DNA of 64,000 nucleotides from Hellea sp965224755 (lineage in GTDB: Bacteria; Pseudomonadota; Alphaproteobacteria; Caulobacterales; Maricaulaceae): positions 930,001-994,000 of the forward strand of contig OZ245061.1 in NCBI GenBank assembly GCA_965224755.1, read 5' to 3'. A program made the translations under genes and the position numbers. Position 1 is the stretch's first letter. Each line of letters starts with the position of its first letter. Shown here one piece after another: positions 7,966-16,343 of this stretch. The notes beneath the pieces are model-generated. The model ran no database searches and was not told the origin of the DNA. It saw nothing but the letters and a program-made list of their open reading frames with translations.

Positions 7966-8955
7966 TCAGGCGGCCTGCATAAACCGCTTGCGGTAACTCA
8001 TGGGGCTGATGCCTAGGCCTTGTCTGAAATGATAGCGTAGCGCTTCTGTGGTGCCAAAACCAATGTTGTAGCTGATGGCGTCTATCGACAATGTTGTTGT
8101 CTCCAGCAGCAAGCGGGCCTGTGTGATGCGTTCTGAGGTCACCCATTTGATTGGCGATAATCCGGTTAATTTTGCAAATCGGCGCTGAAATGTTCGCCCG
8201 CTCATCCCCGCTTTTTCGGACATGGAACTTACCGTATGGTTATCGCTTAACCGTTGACGGATATCGTCGAGAACTGCCGATAATCGGTGGGCTTCCTGTG
8301 TTTTTGGCACGGGCTGTTCAATATATTGCGCCTGATCGCCTTGCCTATGGGCGGGCATAACCAAGCGGCGGGCGACTGAATTGGCAATCTTGGCGCCGTA
8401 ATCCTTGCGCACTAATTCCAGACAGGCATCAATCCCGGCGGAGCTTCCGGCAGAGGTCATAATGTTGCCGTCTTGACTATAAAGTTTATTCGATTTTACC
8501 GTAATATTGGGGTATCGGGCGGCAAGGTCGGCGGCATATCGCCAATGGGTGGTCACGGTTTTTCCGTCCAGCAGCCCCGAAGCCGCAAGCACATAGACCC
8601 CGGAACAGATTGATAAAATCCTGACACCGCGCTTATCGGCGGCTCGAACCGCCTCGCAGATCACCTCAGGCACCGGCGCGTCCTTGCCCCTCCAGCCGGG
8701 AATGACCAGTGTTTCAGCCCGGGCTAAGGCCGCTTTGGTGCCGCTCGCTTCAATTTTCAATCCGCCGCTTAGCCGCAACGGCCCGGCTTCCAGCGCAACA
8801 GGCTGAAAATCATAAAGAACGCGACCTAGTTCAGGCCGGGCGAGGCCAAAAATTTCGGCTACAATGCCATATTCAAAGGCGCAGAGACCGTCATAAATGA
8901 GAGCGGCTACGCGGTGCGGTCTATGCGGGTGCGGCTTTAAATTTAACTTTGTCAT
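7966..8955 (-). CDS. GlxA/FtrA-type transcriptional regulator (DJ-1/PfpI + AraC HTH)
   Basis: A 329-residue two-domain activator. Residues about 14-185 form a DJ-1/PfpI (GATase1-like) sensor domain with the nucleophile-elbow-like ILSICSGVYVLAASGLL and THWRYAADL. Residues about 225-325 form the AraC-type double helix-turn-helix: MSEKAGMSGRTFQRRFAKLTGLSP, then ISYNIGFGTTEALRYHFRQ and GISPMSYRKRF. This is the layout of FtrA/GlxA regulators. It is divergent from the small NTF2-like gene and probably controls it, as such pairs are common; the inducer is unknown. Confidence 0.9.
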   Translation of the reverse strand: MTKLNLKPHPHRPHRVAALIYDGLCAFEYGIVAEIFGLARPELGRVLYDFQPVALEAGPLRLSGGLKIEASGTKAALARAETLVIPGWRGKDAPVPEVICEAVRAADKRGVRILSICSGVYVLAASGLLDGKTVTTHWRYAADLAARYPNITVKSNKLYSQDGNIMTSAGSSAGIDACLELVRKDYGAKIANSVARRLVMPAHRQGDQAQYIEQPVPKTQEAHRLSAVLDDIRQRLSDNHTVSSMSEKAGMSGRTFQRRFAKLTGLSPIKWVTSERITQARLLLETTTLSIDAISYNIGFGTTEALRYHFRQGLGISPMSYRKRFMQAA

Positions 8956-9038
8956 GATTTCCCTGTCATTTGGCCGAAATACATATGGCGGTTTTTATGT
9001 GTTCACAGGATTATAGCCATATTACTCAGGAGAGCAAG

Positions 9039-9416
9039 ATGACGATTGATCCAAAATTACTAGACGCCGTCCAGACCTATTTCGACGCGCTGTATCATTG
9101 CGATACCAAACTCCTCAATTCCGTGTTCCATGAGGCCTCAAGCCTGTTTGATGGGGATGAGGGCAAGATATTTGCCGAGCCGATTATCAGTTTCAGCGAT
9201 GATGTCGGCGGGAGAACCTCGCCGGCCAGTAAAGGACAAACCCGCGAGGACGAGATATTAATGATAGATTTTTTATCCCCGATAAGCGCCGTTGTGAAAA
9301 TAAGGTTGCGCGCCCATAAAAACATATTTGTGGACCATTTGTCTTTTGTGAAAGGAGAGCGGGGCTGGAAAATTGTCGCCAAAATCTGGCATCTTGAAAG
9401 CCTGTTTGAAGGTTAG
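9039..9416 (+). CDS. NTF2-like / putative lumazine-binding family protein
   Basis: A 125-residue cone-shaped-fold protein. Features are the opening helix LDAVQTYFDALYHCD, the F-H-x-x-x-x-L-F turn, and the closing strands VVKIRLRAHKNIFVDHLSFVKGERGWKIVAKIWH, typical of the Lumazine_bd_2/SnoaL-like group. ATG at 9039 is preferred over an upstream ATG because AGGAGAG lies just before it. Probably cytoplasmic; ligand unknown. It lies head to head with the GlxA-type regulator. Confidence 0.75.
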   Translation: MTIDPKLLDAVQTYFDALYHCDTKLLNSVFHEASSLFDGDEGKIFAEPIISFSDDVGGRTSPASKGQTREDEILMIDFLSPISAVVKIRLRAHKNIFVDHLSFVKGERGWKIVAKIWHLESLFEG

Positions 9417-9436
9417 GTTTACAGACGATAATCCCG

Positions 9437-9587
9437 AACCCCTCATCCGGCCCACCGTTCATGCCCGCGAAGGCGGGTACGGCCACCTTCTCCCCATGGG
9501 AGAAGGGCGAGTTACGGGAAATCTTGCTGCCATCCGCCTTCTCCCATAGGGAGAAGGTACCGACAGGCGGATGAGGGGCCCGTAACT
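9437..9587. repeat. Palindromic repeat A, copy 2
   Basis: Second copy of the element at 7695-7846, same orientation, about 151 bp, with the same end sequences and a divergent centre (GGGAAATCTTGCTGCCATCC here). It sits between two convergent genes. With copy 1 it brackets the regulator/NTF2-like pair. Confidence 0.85.
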
Positions 9588-9633
9588 TACTAATGAAATG
9601 ATGTGTTTGCGGCTTGGGTGGCTCTCGAAAAAC

Positions 9634-9966
9634 TTATGTCTTCCGGCTCATCTCATAACTCTCGTCCATCCACCTTTGCCACACCTCTTCCGGTATAGGG
9701 TCTTCTGCCGTGAATCTCAGCGTTACCCATGGCGGCTTGCTTGCTTGGTAATTATCCGGCTTGGCGGCGGCTTGTTTTTTCGCTTCCTCAAAAGAGTCCC
9801 CTAATTTGAGCATCGCCTTATAGCGGCCGCCTTGTTGCCCGCAGAAGAAGAAGGACTTTTTGCCGGTTTTGAAACTGCTCTGTGTGCAGGCCGTGCCTTG
9901 ATCGACTTCGGCATATTCGCTCGCGCGTTGACGCATCGGTTTTGTGGGGTCGTTTGTGTCGGTCAT
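9634..9966 (-). CDS. MmcQ/YjbR-like protein
   Basis: From ATG at 9966 (GAGGGA upstream) the product is 110 residues. The pattern FFFCGQQGGRYKAMLKLGDS, then KPPWVTLRF, then a D-ES-Y ending follows the MmcQ/YjbR (DUF419) fold, in which a conserved K-x-x-W strand and a final D-x-S-Y helix are typical. Some YjbR proteins bind DNA; the role here is not known. The N-terminal 25 residues are polar and probably disordered. The call is by pattern only. Confidence 0.55.
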   Translation of the reverse strand: MTDTNDPTKPMRQRASEYAEVDQGTACTQSSFKTGKKSFFFCGQQGGRYKAMLKLGDSFEEAKKQAAAKPDNYQASKPPWVTLRFTAEDPIPEEVWQRWMDESYEMSRKT

Positions 9967-10032
9967 GATCTGTCCCTCATTACGCGCGCGATGATGGCAC
10001 ATTAGGCTATAAGGGTGAAACGTGATACTATG

Positions 10033-10098
10033 TTATTATCGTTTTTCAATAAGGAATTGACATTTCTGCCAAAATACCTTATCGAAAAACAATAATAA
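10033..10098. promoter_or_regulatory. Twin palindromic operators upstream of the DUF2807 gene
   Basis: Two 22-bp arms (10033-10054 and 10077-10098) are inverted copies of each other with two mismatches, 22 bp apart. Each arm is itself a palindrome of the form TTATyGTTTTTCrATAA. The spacer contains AATTGACA, a -35-like hexamer, so a dimeric repressor could bind both sides of the promoter. The second arm ends 11 bases before the ATG. The regulator is not identified. Confidence 0.6.
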
Positions 10099-10109
10099 AG
10101 GAGACTCTC

Positions 10110-10787
10110 ATGCGTTATTCAAATATTCTTGCCGCCAGCCTGTCTGCGGCTCTATTGCTTTCGGCGTCTTTGGCCTCGGCCCATGAGGTGGATGATAAAG
10201 ACCATGTCAAGGAGACTCACGATCTGTCTGGTTTTTCCAAAATCGAGGTTGTCGGCATCTATAAGCTCGACGTTCAGGTCGGCGGAGAATTCTCTGTTAT
10301 GACATCCGGAAAAGCCAAGGATGTTGAGCATATGGACATCTATGTCAAAAACGGCACGCTTGTGCTTGGCACAGATGACGAGAAGAAAAGCTGGAATATG
10401 GGCAGGAAGAACAATAATCACGGCATTCGCGCGGTTATCACCATGCCGTCTTTAAATGGTCTTGAGGTGGCGGGCATAGCCACGGGCGAAATTACCGGCA
10501 TCGACAGTAAGCGCTTTGAAATCGAAGTCGCGGGCATTAGCGATTTGACCTTTGAAGGCACTTGCGGAACGCTCGAAATGGATCAAGCGGGTATCGGCAA
10601 AACCGATGCAAGCGATTTGAAATGCGAAGATGTGAATGTCGATCTGGCCGGGATGGGCGAGCTTAAAGTCTATGCCAGCGAGTCGGTTGACGCCGACGCG
10701 GCGGGCATGGGCCAGATCGAAGTTTACGGCAATCCCGAAGATGTCAGAAAGAGCAAAACCTTCATGTCATCGGTTAAGATAAAATAG
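10110..10787 (+). CDS. Exported DUF2807 (GIN domain) protein
   Basis: A 225-residue protein with a signal peptide (ALLLSASLASA, cleavage near residue 24) and then a right-handed beta-helix-like DUF2807/GIN domain. The domain shows repeated short strands with AGI/AGM turns (EVAGIATGEITGID, EVAGISDLTFEG, DQAGIGKTDAS, DLAGMGELKVYA, DAAGMGQIEVYG), one turn per roughly 20 residues. It is probably periplasmic or surface-exposed; the function of GIN proteins is unclear, though adhesin-like roles have been suggested. RBS AAAGGAG is directly upstream. Confidence 0.85.
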   Translation: MRYSNILAASLSAALLLSASLASAHEVDDKDHVKETHDLSGFSKIEVVGIYKLDVQVGGEFSVMTSGKAKDVEHMDIYVKNGTLVLGTDDEKKSWNMGRKNNNHGIRAVITMPSLNGLEVAGIATGEITGIDSKRFEIEVAGISDLTFEGTCGTLEMDQAGIGKTDASDLKCEDVNVDLAGMGELKVYASESVDADAAGMGQIEVYGNPEDVRKSKTFMSSVKIK

Positions 10788-10844
10788 GCCGGTCTGACCG
10801 AAACTAGCCGCAAAATACGCGCCATAGGCGAGTCCTCCAATTTC

Positions 10845-10873
10845 CTGTGGATGAAGGCCCGACTTATCCACAG
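10845..10873. other. Inverted pair of DnaA-box-like 9-mers
   Basis: TGTGGATGA at 10846-10854 and the perfect DnaA box TTATCCACA at 10864-10872 face each other and also form a hairpin with CTGTGGAT/ATCCACAG arms. It lies in the spacer between two convergent-unrelated transcription units. With only two boxes and no AT-rich unwinding element or replication gene, it is not evidence of an origin. Confidence 0.35.
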
Positions 10874-10953
10874 CGGGGGCGTCTTGCCCTTGCCCTTATT
10901 CTGCCCAGCCGCTTTGTTGCGGGTAACTTAAATGGGATGAATAGGGGATTGTC

Positions 10954-13908
10954 GTGGGCTTACAGAATACGGATATGGCGCAAGCCGAGAACGCGCATGT
11001 ATTAGTCATCAATCAAGATTGCGAGACCGATCAACTCTTGGTCAGCCTGTGCCGCAATGGCAAAAAATGGCTCTCGCCCGTTGGCTGGACGGATCAACAA
11101 AAAGTGACCTTGCTGGATTGCCGCTCTGTTGCCGGGACGACAGAGATCGATATTCCGGCAGAATTCGCCCGCGATATAAAACCCGGCGATATGCTGACCT
11201 TGAAATGCTCCGAGCTGGACCTGGAAAAAGAGATTATCTGGGAAGAGTCGAACATTATCCCGCGCGCAGATATTTCCAAAGCCGTTTCGGGCGGTATCGC
11301 GGGGAGTTTGCTCTCTCGTTTTATCTCTTCCAAGGATGCGGGGGCAGAGGATACGCGCTCCGAAGTTGAACGCCGCGCCGAAGACGCTCACCGCGCTGCC
11401 GAAACCTATAAAGCCAAAATGGAAGCCGCGAGCGCCGCGAAAGATGACGCCCAGCGCAAAGCCTTAGAAGCGGCCCGCCGCGCCGAAGAGGCGCTGAAAG
11501 CCGAAGCTGACCGCATTGCCGAAATGGAGCGCGCGGCCAAAGCCTTTGAAGAAGCCGAACGGTTAGAGCAGGATGAACTTCGCCGCGTCGAAGAAGAACG
11601 CCTCGCCGAAGAGATGCGCCTTGCCGAAGAGGCCCGCAGGATCGAAGCCGCCCGTAAACGCGAAGAACGCACCCGCTTTGAGGCCGAGCGTAAAGCCGCG
11701 CTGGAGCGCTATATCACGGCGCTGGACGTGACGCAGAATGAAGAAAAGCGCCTGAAAGACCGACTTGGCCGTCTCGAAGCCGATGCGAGAGACTTGTCTA
11801 AGCGAAATGCTGAACAGCAGGCTGAGCTAGTTAAATCCAAAGAGATCTTAGCGAAAAAAGAAGGCACCGTGAAAACGCGCCGCAACAGTTTTGAAAAAGT
11901 GCAAAGTGATCTGACGCTTTTAAGTTCTGATGTGTCCGGCTTGCAGTTCCAAACTGAGGCGCTGACCACCGATAAACAGGCGCTCTCGATGCGTCTCGCC
12001 CAAGCTGATGCAGATTATATCCAAGCACAGAAAGAGGCGGAAGAGGCCATCGCCCGCGCCGACATCAAGCGTAGTGATCTGGAAATCGTGCGCCTTGAGG
12101 ACAGCGATATGTCAGCCCGCCTTGGCAGCCTGACAGAGGCGTTTGAAAGCCAAAGCCGCAAAGTCAGCGATACGGCGGTCAAAACCCAGCAACTACAATC
12201 CAAATTCGAAACCGCGCAGGCAGCCTTGATGCAGACCTCTCTGGACGTTGACGCGATGGAGCGAGACCAAGAGGCATTGACAGAAGTTGACCAGACTCTG
12301 CGATTGGAAATGGAAGCCACGCAGCAAGCGATTGAGGATACACAAGCCCGCGAAACGGCGCATCAAGCTGCGATTACCCATCTGGAAGCCGGCGGCCGCC
12401 CGGACGAGGTTGAAGACATTGCCTATGACAGCCCGACCCTGAAAACCGATCTCGACGCCGTCAGCCCTGAATGGGAAGACAGCGAAAAGACAAGTGGCCG
12501 TTTCTTTGGCCGAATGCGGCGAAATTTCAAACGCGAGGCAGACCCCGAAATCAGCATCGCGGTGGAAGATGTGGCGGATGTTAAAATGGAGGCTGACAGT
12601 TCAGAGAATGCCCCCTTTCCGGCGACAATTCCGCAAGAAACCACGCCGCAAATAGATGATATAACCGCTGATGTTATTGAAGCTGAAATTGAGGTTGAAA
12701 GCTTCTTTCGCCGCAATAGCACCAGCCTGATTGCAATAGGCGCCATTATCGGCGGCATCGCCATTATCGGCGGTGGCTATGCTCTCAACAAGGCTACGCC
12801 GCAAAAACTCGCAGTCAAATCCAGCATGCCAACCCCGACACAAGTCGCAAGCGCAGTAACAATTATCGATCCTGCAATGGCTCCGGTGATTGAAACACCG
12901 AAAGTTGAAACTATCAGCGAGGCGGAAAAAGTGGCGGCGCTTGAGCTGCCCGTTATGGCGATTCCTAATCTGCTCCCGGTTGGCGACAGTCAGGCGACAG
13001 CTAAACCCGCCGCAAAAAAAACTATTGCCAAAAAACCTGTAATCCAAAAACCTGTCGTTAAGACAGCCTCTATTGCGGCCCAATCTGCTCCGGCAAAACC
13101 GGCAAGAAACTATCCCGAACTGACCAAGGATGTTCAGACGCGGCTAACAGCTCTGGGGTTTTATACGGGGCCGGTTAATGGCCTCCAGACAACGGAAACG
13201 AAAACCGCGATCAAAGAGTATAAAACGATTTATGATCTTGCTGTTGACGAGACCATTTCGGGGGTCTTTCTTACCTCGCTGAAAAAGACCGAGCGTTTGC
13301 GCGAGGAGGCTCTTACAGTGCCTGTGGCTGCGCCTGTTATAACTGAGCTTGTTGTGGAAACGCCAGCGGTTCAAATAGCAGAAGCCGCTCCGACGATTGT
13401 GCTATATGATACGCTAGCTGCCGTGCCGGTCACGCCTGTTGCTACGGATATTTTGCCGGCGTCCTCGCCCAATATAGCAGAAGCCGCACCTGAAGTTACG
13501 CCCCTCTATTCGTTGCCTATCGACGCGCCTCCGGCCATTGCTGAACCAGAGGTTACGCAAGTGGCCAGCGCGCCTGTGATTGCGGCACCTGCGACTGCCC
13601 CTGTGGTTGAGAACGTCATTGTTGAGGCTAAGGAGACAAAGGCAGCACGGGCGAAATACCCTAAGGCGGCTGAGCGCCGGGATTATTATGTCGATGTCGC
13701 CATTACAGTGGCATATAATATTGGCGTTGAAGGCATGGTTTCAGATATCACCATCCTGAGTAATGATCATAGCGGGCGCTTTAATGAAGAGTTTGAAAAA
13801 GAAGCAAAAAGGGCCGTGCAGCGCCTGCGCTATTCCCCCCAAACCGTGAATGGGGAGCCCGTTGCGGTGACAGGCAAAACAAAACGGATTGTTTTTCGAG
13901 CCGAATAG
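10954..13908 (+). CDS. Coiled-coil / TM / peptidoglycan-binding / TonB C-terminal fusion protein
   Basis: A 984-residue architecture that I do not know from a named family. Residues 1-110 are a small globular domain; 125-480 is a very long charged coiled coil (heptads such as EEERLAEEMRLAEEARRIEAA); residues 585-610 are a single membrane helix (SLIAIGAIIGGIAIIGGGYAL); then a Pro/Ala/Val linker; 705-770 a PG_binding_1 domain (TRLTALGFYTGPVNGLQ); another linker; and the last 85 residues a TonB C-terminal domain (YYVDVAITVAYNIGVEGMVSD...VQRLRYSP). The N-part should be cytoplasmic and the rest periplasmic. Start GTG at 10954 has AGGGGAT upstream; an ATG at 10975 is possible. Confidence 0.85.
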   Translation: MGLQNTDMAQAENAHVLVINQDCETDQLLVSLCRNGKKWLSPVGWTDQQKVTLLDCRSVAGTTEIDIPAEFARDIKPGDMLTLKCSELDLEKEIIWEESNIIPRADISKAVSGGIAGSLLSRFISSKDAGAEDTRSEVERRAEDAHRAAETYKAKMEAASAAKDDAQRKALEAARRAEEALKAEADRIAEMERAAKAFEEAERLEQDELRRVEEERLAEEMRLAEEARRIEAARKREERTRFEAERKAALERYITALDVTQNEEKRLKDRLGRLEADARDLSKRNAEQQAELVKSKEILAKKEGTVKTRRNSFEKVQSDLTLLSSDVSGLQFQTEALTTDKQALSMRLAQADADYIQAQKEAEEAIARADIKRSDLEIVRLEDSDMSARLGSLTEAFESQSRKVSDTAVKTQQLQSKFETAQAALMQTSLDVDAMERDQEALTEVDQTLRLEMEATQQAIEDTQARETAHQAAITHLEAGGRPDEVEDIAYDSPTLKTDLDAVSPEWEDSEKTSGRFFGRMRRNFKREADPEISIAVEDVADVKMEADSSENAPFPATIPQETTPQIDDITADVIEAEIEVESFFRRNSTSLIAIGAIIGGIAIIGGGYALNKATPQKLAVKSSMPTPTQVASAVTIIDPAMAPVIETPKVETISEAEKVAALELPVMAIPNLLPVGDSQATAKPAAKKTIAKKPVIQKPVVKTASIAAQSAPAKPARNYPELTKDVQTRLTALGFYTGPVNGLQTTETKTAIKEYKTIYDLAVDETISGVFLTSLKKTERLREEALTVPVAAPVITELVVETPAVQIAEAAPTIVLYDTLAAVPVTPVATDILPASSPNIAEAAPEVTPLYSLPIDAPPAIAEPEVTQVASAPVIAAPATAPVVENVIVEAKETKAARAKYPKAAERRDYYVDVAITVAYNIGVEGMVSDITILSNDHSGRFNEEFEKEAKRAVQRLRYSPQTVNGEPVAVTGKTKRIVFRAE

Positions 13909-13922
13909 ACTAAATATGGACG

Positions 13923-14666
13923 ATGACTTCCAATTTGGACATCGCGCTTTTTCCCTGTTTATCGGATAATTACGGCCTGCTGATCCATGACCGGGCCAGC
14001 GGCGAGACGGCGGCGATTGATACGCCGGAGACTGCCAAAATCGAGGCCGCTTGCGAGCAGCGCGGTTGGACGTTGACCCAGATTTGGAACACTCATCACC
14101 ATCCCGACCATACTGGCGGCAATCTCGCCTTGAAAACCCGCCACGGGCTGACCATCATCGGCCCGGACCAAATCAAAGGCCGCATTCCGGGGCTGGATAA
14201 AGGCGTTTCGGGCGGTGATAAATTTAGCTTCGGCGCGCATGAGGTGCAGGTCATCGCCACGCCCGGCCATACGCTGGATCACATCATCTATTACGTGCCC
14301 GATGCCAATGACGGTAAGGGGGCCGCCTTTGTCGGGGATACGATTTTCGTCCTCGGCTGCGGGCGCTTGTTTGAAGGCTCGCCTGAACAAATGCACGCCA
14401 GCTTGCAAGCGATTGCCGCGCTTCCGGACGAAACCAAGCTTTATTGCGCCCATGAATATACGCTCTCAAATGCGAAGTTTGCCGTGACCGTGGAGCCGGA
14501 GAATAAAGCCCTGCTGGACTATATCAAGGTCGCCAAAATCTTGCGGGAAAAGGGCGGGCCAACTGTGCCGACAAGTGTCGCAGCGGAAAAAGCGGCCAAT
14601 CCTTTTGTCAGGGCCGCAAGCGCCGAAAGACTAGGCCAAATCCGGGCGGCCAAGGACAGGTTTTAA
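13923..14666 (+). CDS. gloB: Hydroxyacylglutathione hydrolase (glyoxalase II)
   Basis: A 247-residue metallo-beta-lactamase-fold enzyme that hydrolyses S-lactoylglutathione to lactate and glutathione, the second step of methylglyoxal removal; cytoplasmic. The dinuclear metal motif THHHPDHTGG is near residue 58, with further ligands in TPGHTLDHI, VGDTIFVLGCGRLFEG and CAHEYT. The glutathione-binding C-terminal part (NPFVRA...) is present. Length is normal. It lies 14 bases after the TonB-fusion gene and overlaps the next gene by one base. Confidence 0.95.
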   Translation: MTSNLDIALFPCLSDNYGLLIHDRASGETAAIDTPETAKIEAACEQRGWTLTQIWNTHHHPDHTGGNLALKTRHGLTIIGPDQIKGRIPGLDKGVSGGDKFSFGAHEVQVIATPGHTLDHIIYYVPDANDGKGAAFVGDTIFVLGCGRLFEGSPEQMHASLQAIAALPDETKLYCAHEYTLSNAKFAVTVEPENKALLDYIKVAKILREKGGPTVPTSVAAEKAANPFVRAASAERLGQIRAAKDRF

Positions 14667-14890
14667 TGGCGGAACCTACGACAGAGATCATTGCATCATC
14701 CACTTTGACCTGTTCTGAATGCGGCCATAAATCCACCGACATAATGCCAACCAATGCCTACCAATATTACTATGATTGCAAAGGCTGCGGCGCAGTTCTA
14801 AAACCGATACGCGGGGATTGCTGTGTCTATTGCTCCTATGGCGACATAAAATGCCCGCCCATTCAGGAGGGCGGGGGCTGTTGCGCGTAA
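14666..14890 (+). CDS. Small cysteine-rich protein, GDCCVxCSYG family
   Basis: A 74-residue protein with ten cysteines: CSECGHKS, CKGCGAVL, GDCCVYCSYGDIKCPP and a terminal GGGCCA. The GDCCV[FY]CSYG-x-x-x-CPP string marks a conserved but uncharacterised small proteobacterial family, likely metal-binding. ATG overlaps the gloB stop (TAATG), so translation is probably coupled to gloB. Confidence 0.8.
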   Translation: MAEPTTEIIASSTLTCSECGHKSTDIMPTNAYQYYYDCKGCGAVLKPIRGDCCVYCSYGDIKCPPIQEGGGCCA

Positions 14891-15306
14891 TGAGGAGGAA
14901 GGGCTGACATACCCCTCACAAAGCCCTATTCTCGGCACCCGCCTGCGCGGGCATGAACGGAAGAGCTGATAGGCTTATCGTGGATTTGCCGTCGTTCATT
15001 CACTGCCTCCAACGCAGGGTATTTCGGCCCGGCCCTACCGGAGTGTCCGGGAACATATGGGGGTGAATGAGCTGGTTCTCCACCCCTGCCATTGCTGTGA
15101 AGGCGACAACCTATCTCCCAATAATGCGCTTGTCTAAAATCCCGGAGGTAGATTGCCTGCGCTCTGCGTACCCTTCGGACGAGGTCCAGTAAGGACAAGG
15201 TTGGAGGTAAACTCCCGTAAGAATTTAGTATTTTTCAAGAAAAAACACTAAGCCGTTGACGATAATCGTGGGATGTGAGAGCGTTTAAAAATAAAAGAGA
15301 AGCTTT
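14891..15306. other. 416-bp non-coding spacer before the LysR gene
   Basis: No gene with a convincing start or domain was found. The segment 14930-15215 is G+C-rich and structured, unlike the A+T-rich LysR gene after it. It has short inverted repeats (GGGGTGAATGAGC / CATTCACCCCC-like pairing) and includes TGCGCTCTGCGTACCCT at 15168-15184, which recurs inverted at 19543-19559 beyond the TonB receptor. A chance frame of 90 codons on the minus strand has no recognisable domain. It could encode a structured RNA or be debris of an insertion. Confidence 0.5.
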
Positions 15307-16200
15307 ATGCGCATTCGGCACATTGAAATATTTTATGCCGTTTACCGAAATAAAACAATTAGTGCCGCTGCTCGTCGATTAAATATATCACAACCTGCAG
15401 TCAGTAAAGCACTCCGCCATGCCGAAGACCAAATTGGGTTTTCTCTATTTGTTCGTACAGGCCGCGGGCTGGAGCCAACCGAGCAAGCACATATTTTATA
15501 TGAAGAGGTAAGTAAAGTTTATGCTGGTATTGCCAGAATTCAGCAAACCAGCAAGGATATAAAAAGGACTCTAAGTGGTCAATTAAAAATATCGACGGTC
15601 ACAGGGCTGAGTTATGAAATTTTACCGCGAACAGTGGCCCATATAAGTAAATCCCATCCAAATACTGCTTTTGAATTGCAAACTTTGCATTATGGCGATT
15701 TAATAACGTCGTTAAGGGAATTTGATACCCATATCGGATTAGTTTTTGAAGCCCCTAGCCATGCGGGCCTTGTGCGAAAGCAGATGGGTACAGGTGAATT
15801 TTCCTGTGTTTTTCAAAAACACAAAATTAAATTATCAACGGATCGTATCTCATTAGAACAAATTGTTGATCAAGATGTTATTTCTCTAAATCCCTCGGGG
15901 CCACTTGGTGGTAAACTTTGGGAAGAAATTAATAGTGCGAATGATGGATTTCATGCCGTAGCAATTGCTGAATCTTGTTTTGTAGCAAAAAGCCTAGCGG
16001 CATGTGATGTCGGCATTGCCATTGTTGATGAGTTTACAGCTAATGCTCCTGGGTTTTCAAATCTAAATCATGCAAAACTTAATCCGCCAATTGAGTTTGA
16101 AGTTAATGCACTTTACTTGAAGTCTCGCCCGCTTTCTAATGTGGCAAAGGCTTTTTTACGTGATTTTAAAGCCGAATTAAAATTATGGCAAAAGCGCTGA
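15307..16200 (+). CDS. LysR-family transcriptional regulator
   Basis: A 297-residue regulator. Residues 1-60 are the LysR winged helix-turn-helix (HIEIFYAVYRNKTISAAARRLNISQPAVSKALRHAEDQIG), followed by the linker helix and a two-lobed periplasmic-binding-protein-like effector domain. It resembles the OccR/NocR-like branch by its opening, but the effector is unknown. The gene is clearly richer in A+T than its surroundings. It stands 143 bp upstream of a TonB receptor on the same strand, and probably controls it. Confidence 0.88.
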   Translation: MRIRHIEIFYAVYRNKTISAAARRLNISQPAVSKALRHAEDQIGFSLFVRTGRGLEPTEQAHILYEEVSKVYAGIARIQQTSKDIKRTLSGQLKISTVTGLSYEILPRTVAHISKSHPNTAFELQTLHYGDLITSLREFDTHIGLVFEAPSHAGLVRKQMGTGEFSCVFQKHKIKLSTDRISLEQIVDQDVISLNPSGPLGGKLWEEINSANDGFHAVAIAESCFVAKSLAACDVGIAIVDEFTANAPGFSNLNHAKLNPPIEFEVNALYLKSRPLSNVAKAFLRDFKAELKLWQKR

Positions 16201-16343
16201 TGTGTTTTAAGGAAGTAATGGGTATAACTATAGGTTATAGGCTTAGTGGCATATTGACATATTTATACTGAAAAACATCCTTTAATCTTGGGTTTCAAGT
16301 TACCAAGAACTTGCGATTCACTGACTCAGATTAAAGGGAAATC

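Noticed and set aside
7695..9587. CRISPR-like array from repeat A
   Set aside because: Only two copies 1.6 kb apart, each a large palindrome, with ordinary genes between them and no cas genes. This is REP/MITE-like.
10845..10873. Replication origin suggested by an inverted pair of DnaA-box-like 9-mers
   Set aside because: Only one perfect box and one variant; no AT-rich unwinding element, no hemE, dnaA or parAB genes nearby. Recorded as an inverted pair only.
14926..15198. A 90-codon minus-strand frame in the spacer before the LysR gene
   Set aside because: No domain, no good start context, and the sequence has hairpin-like pairing better explained as structured non-coding DNA.
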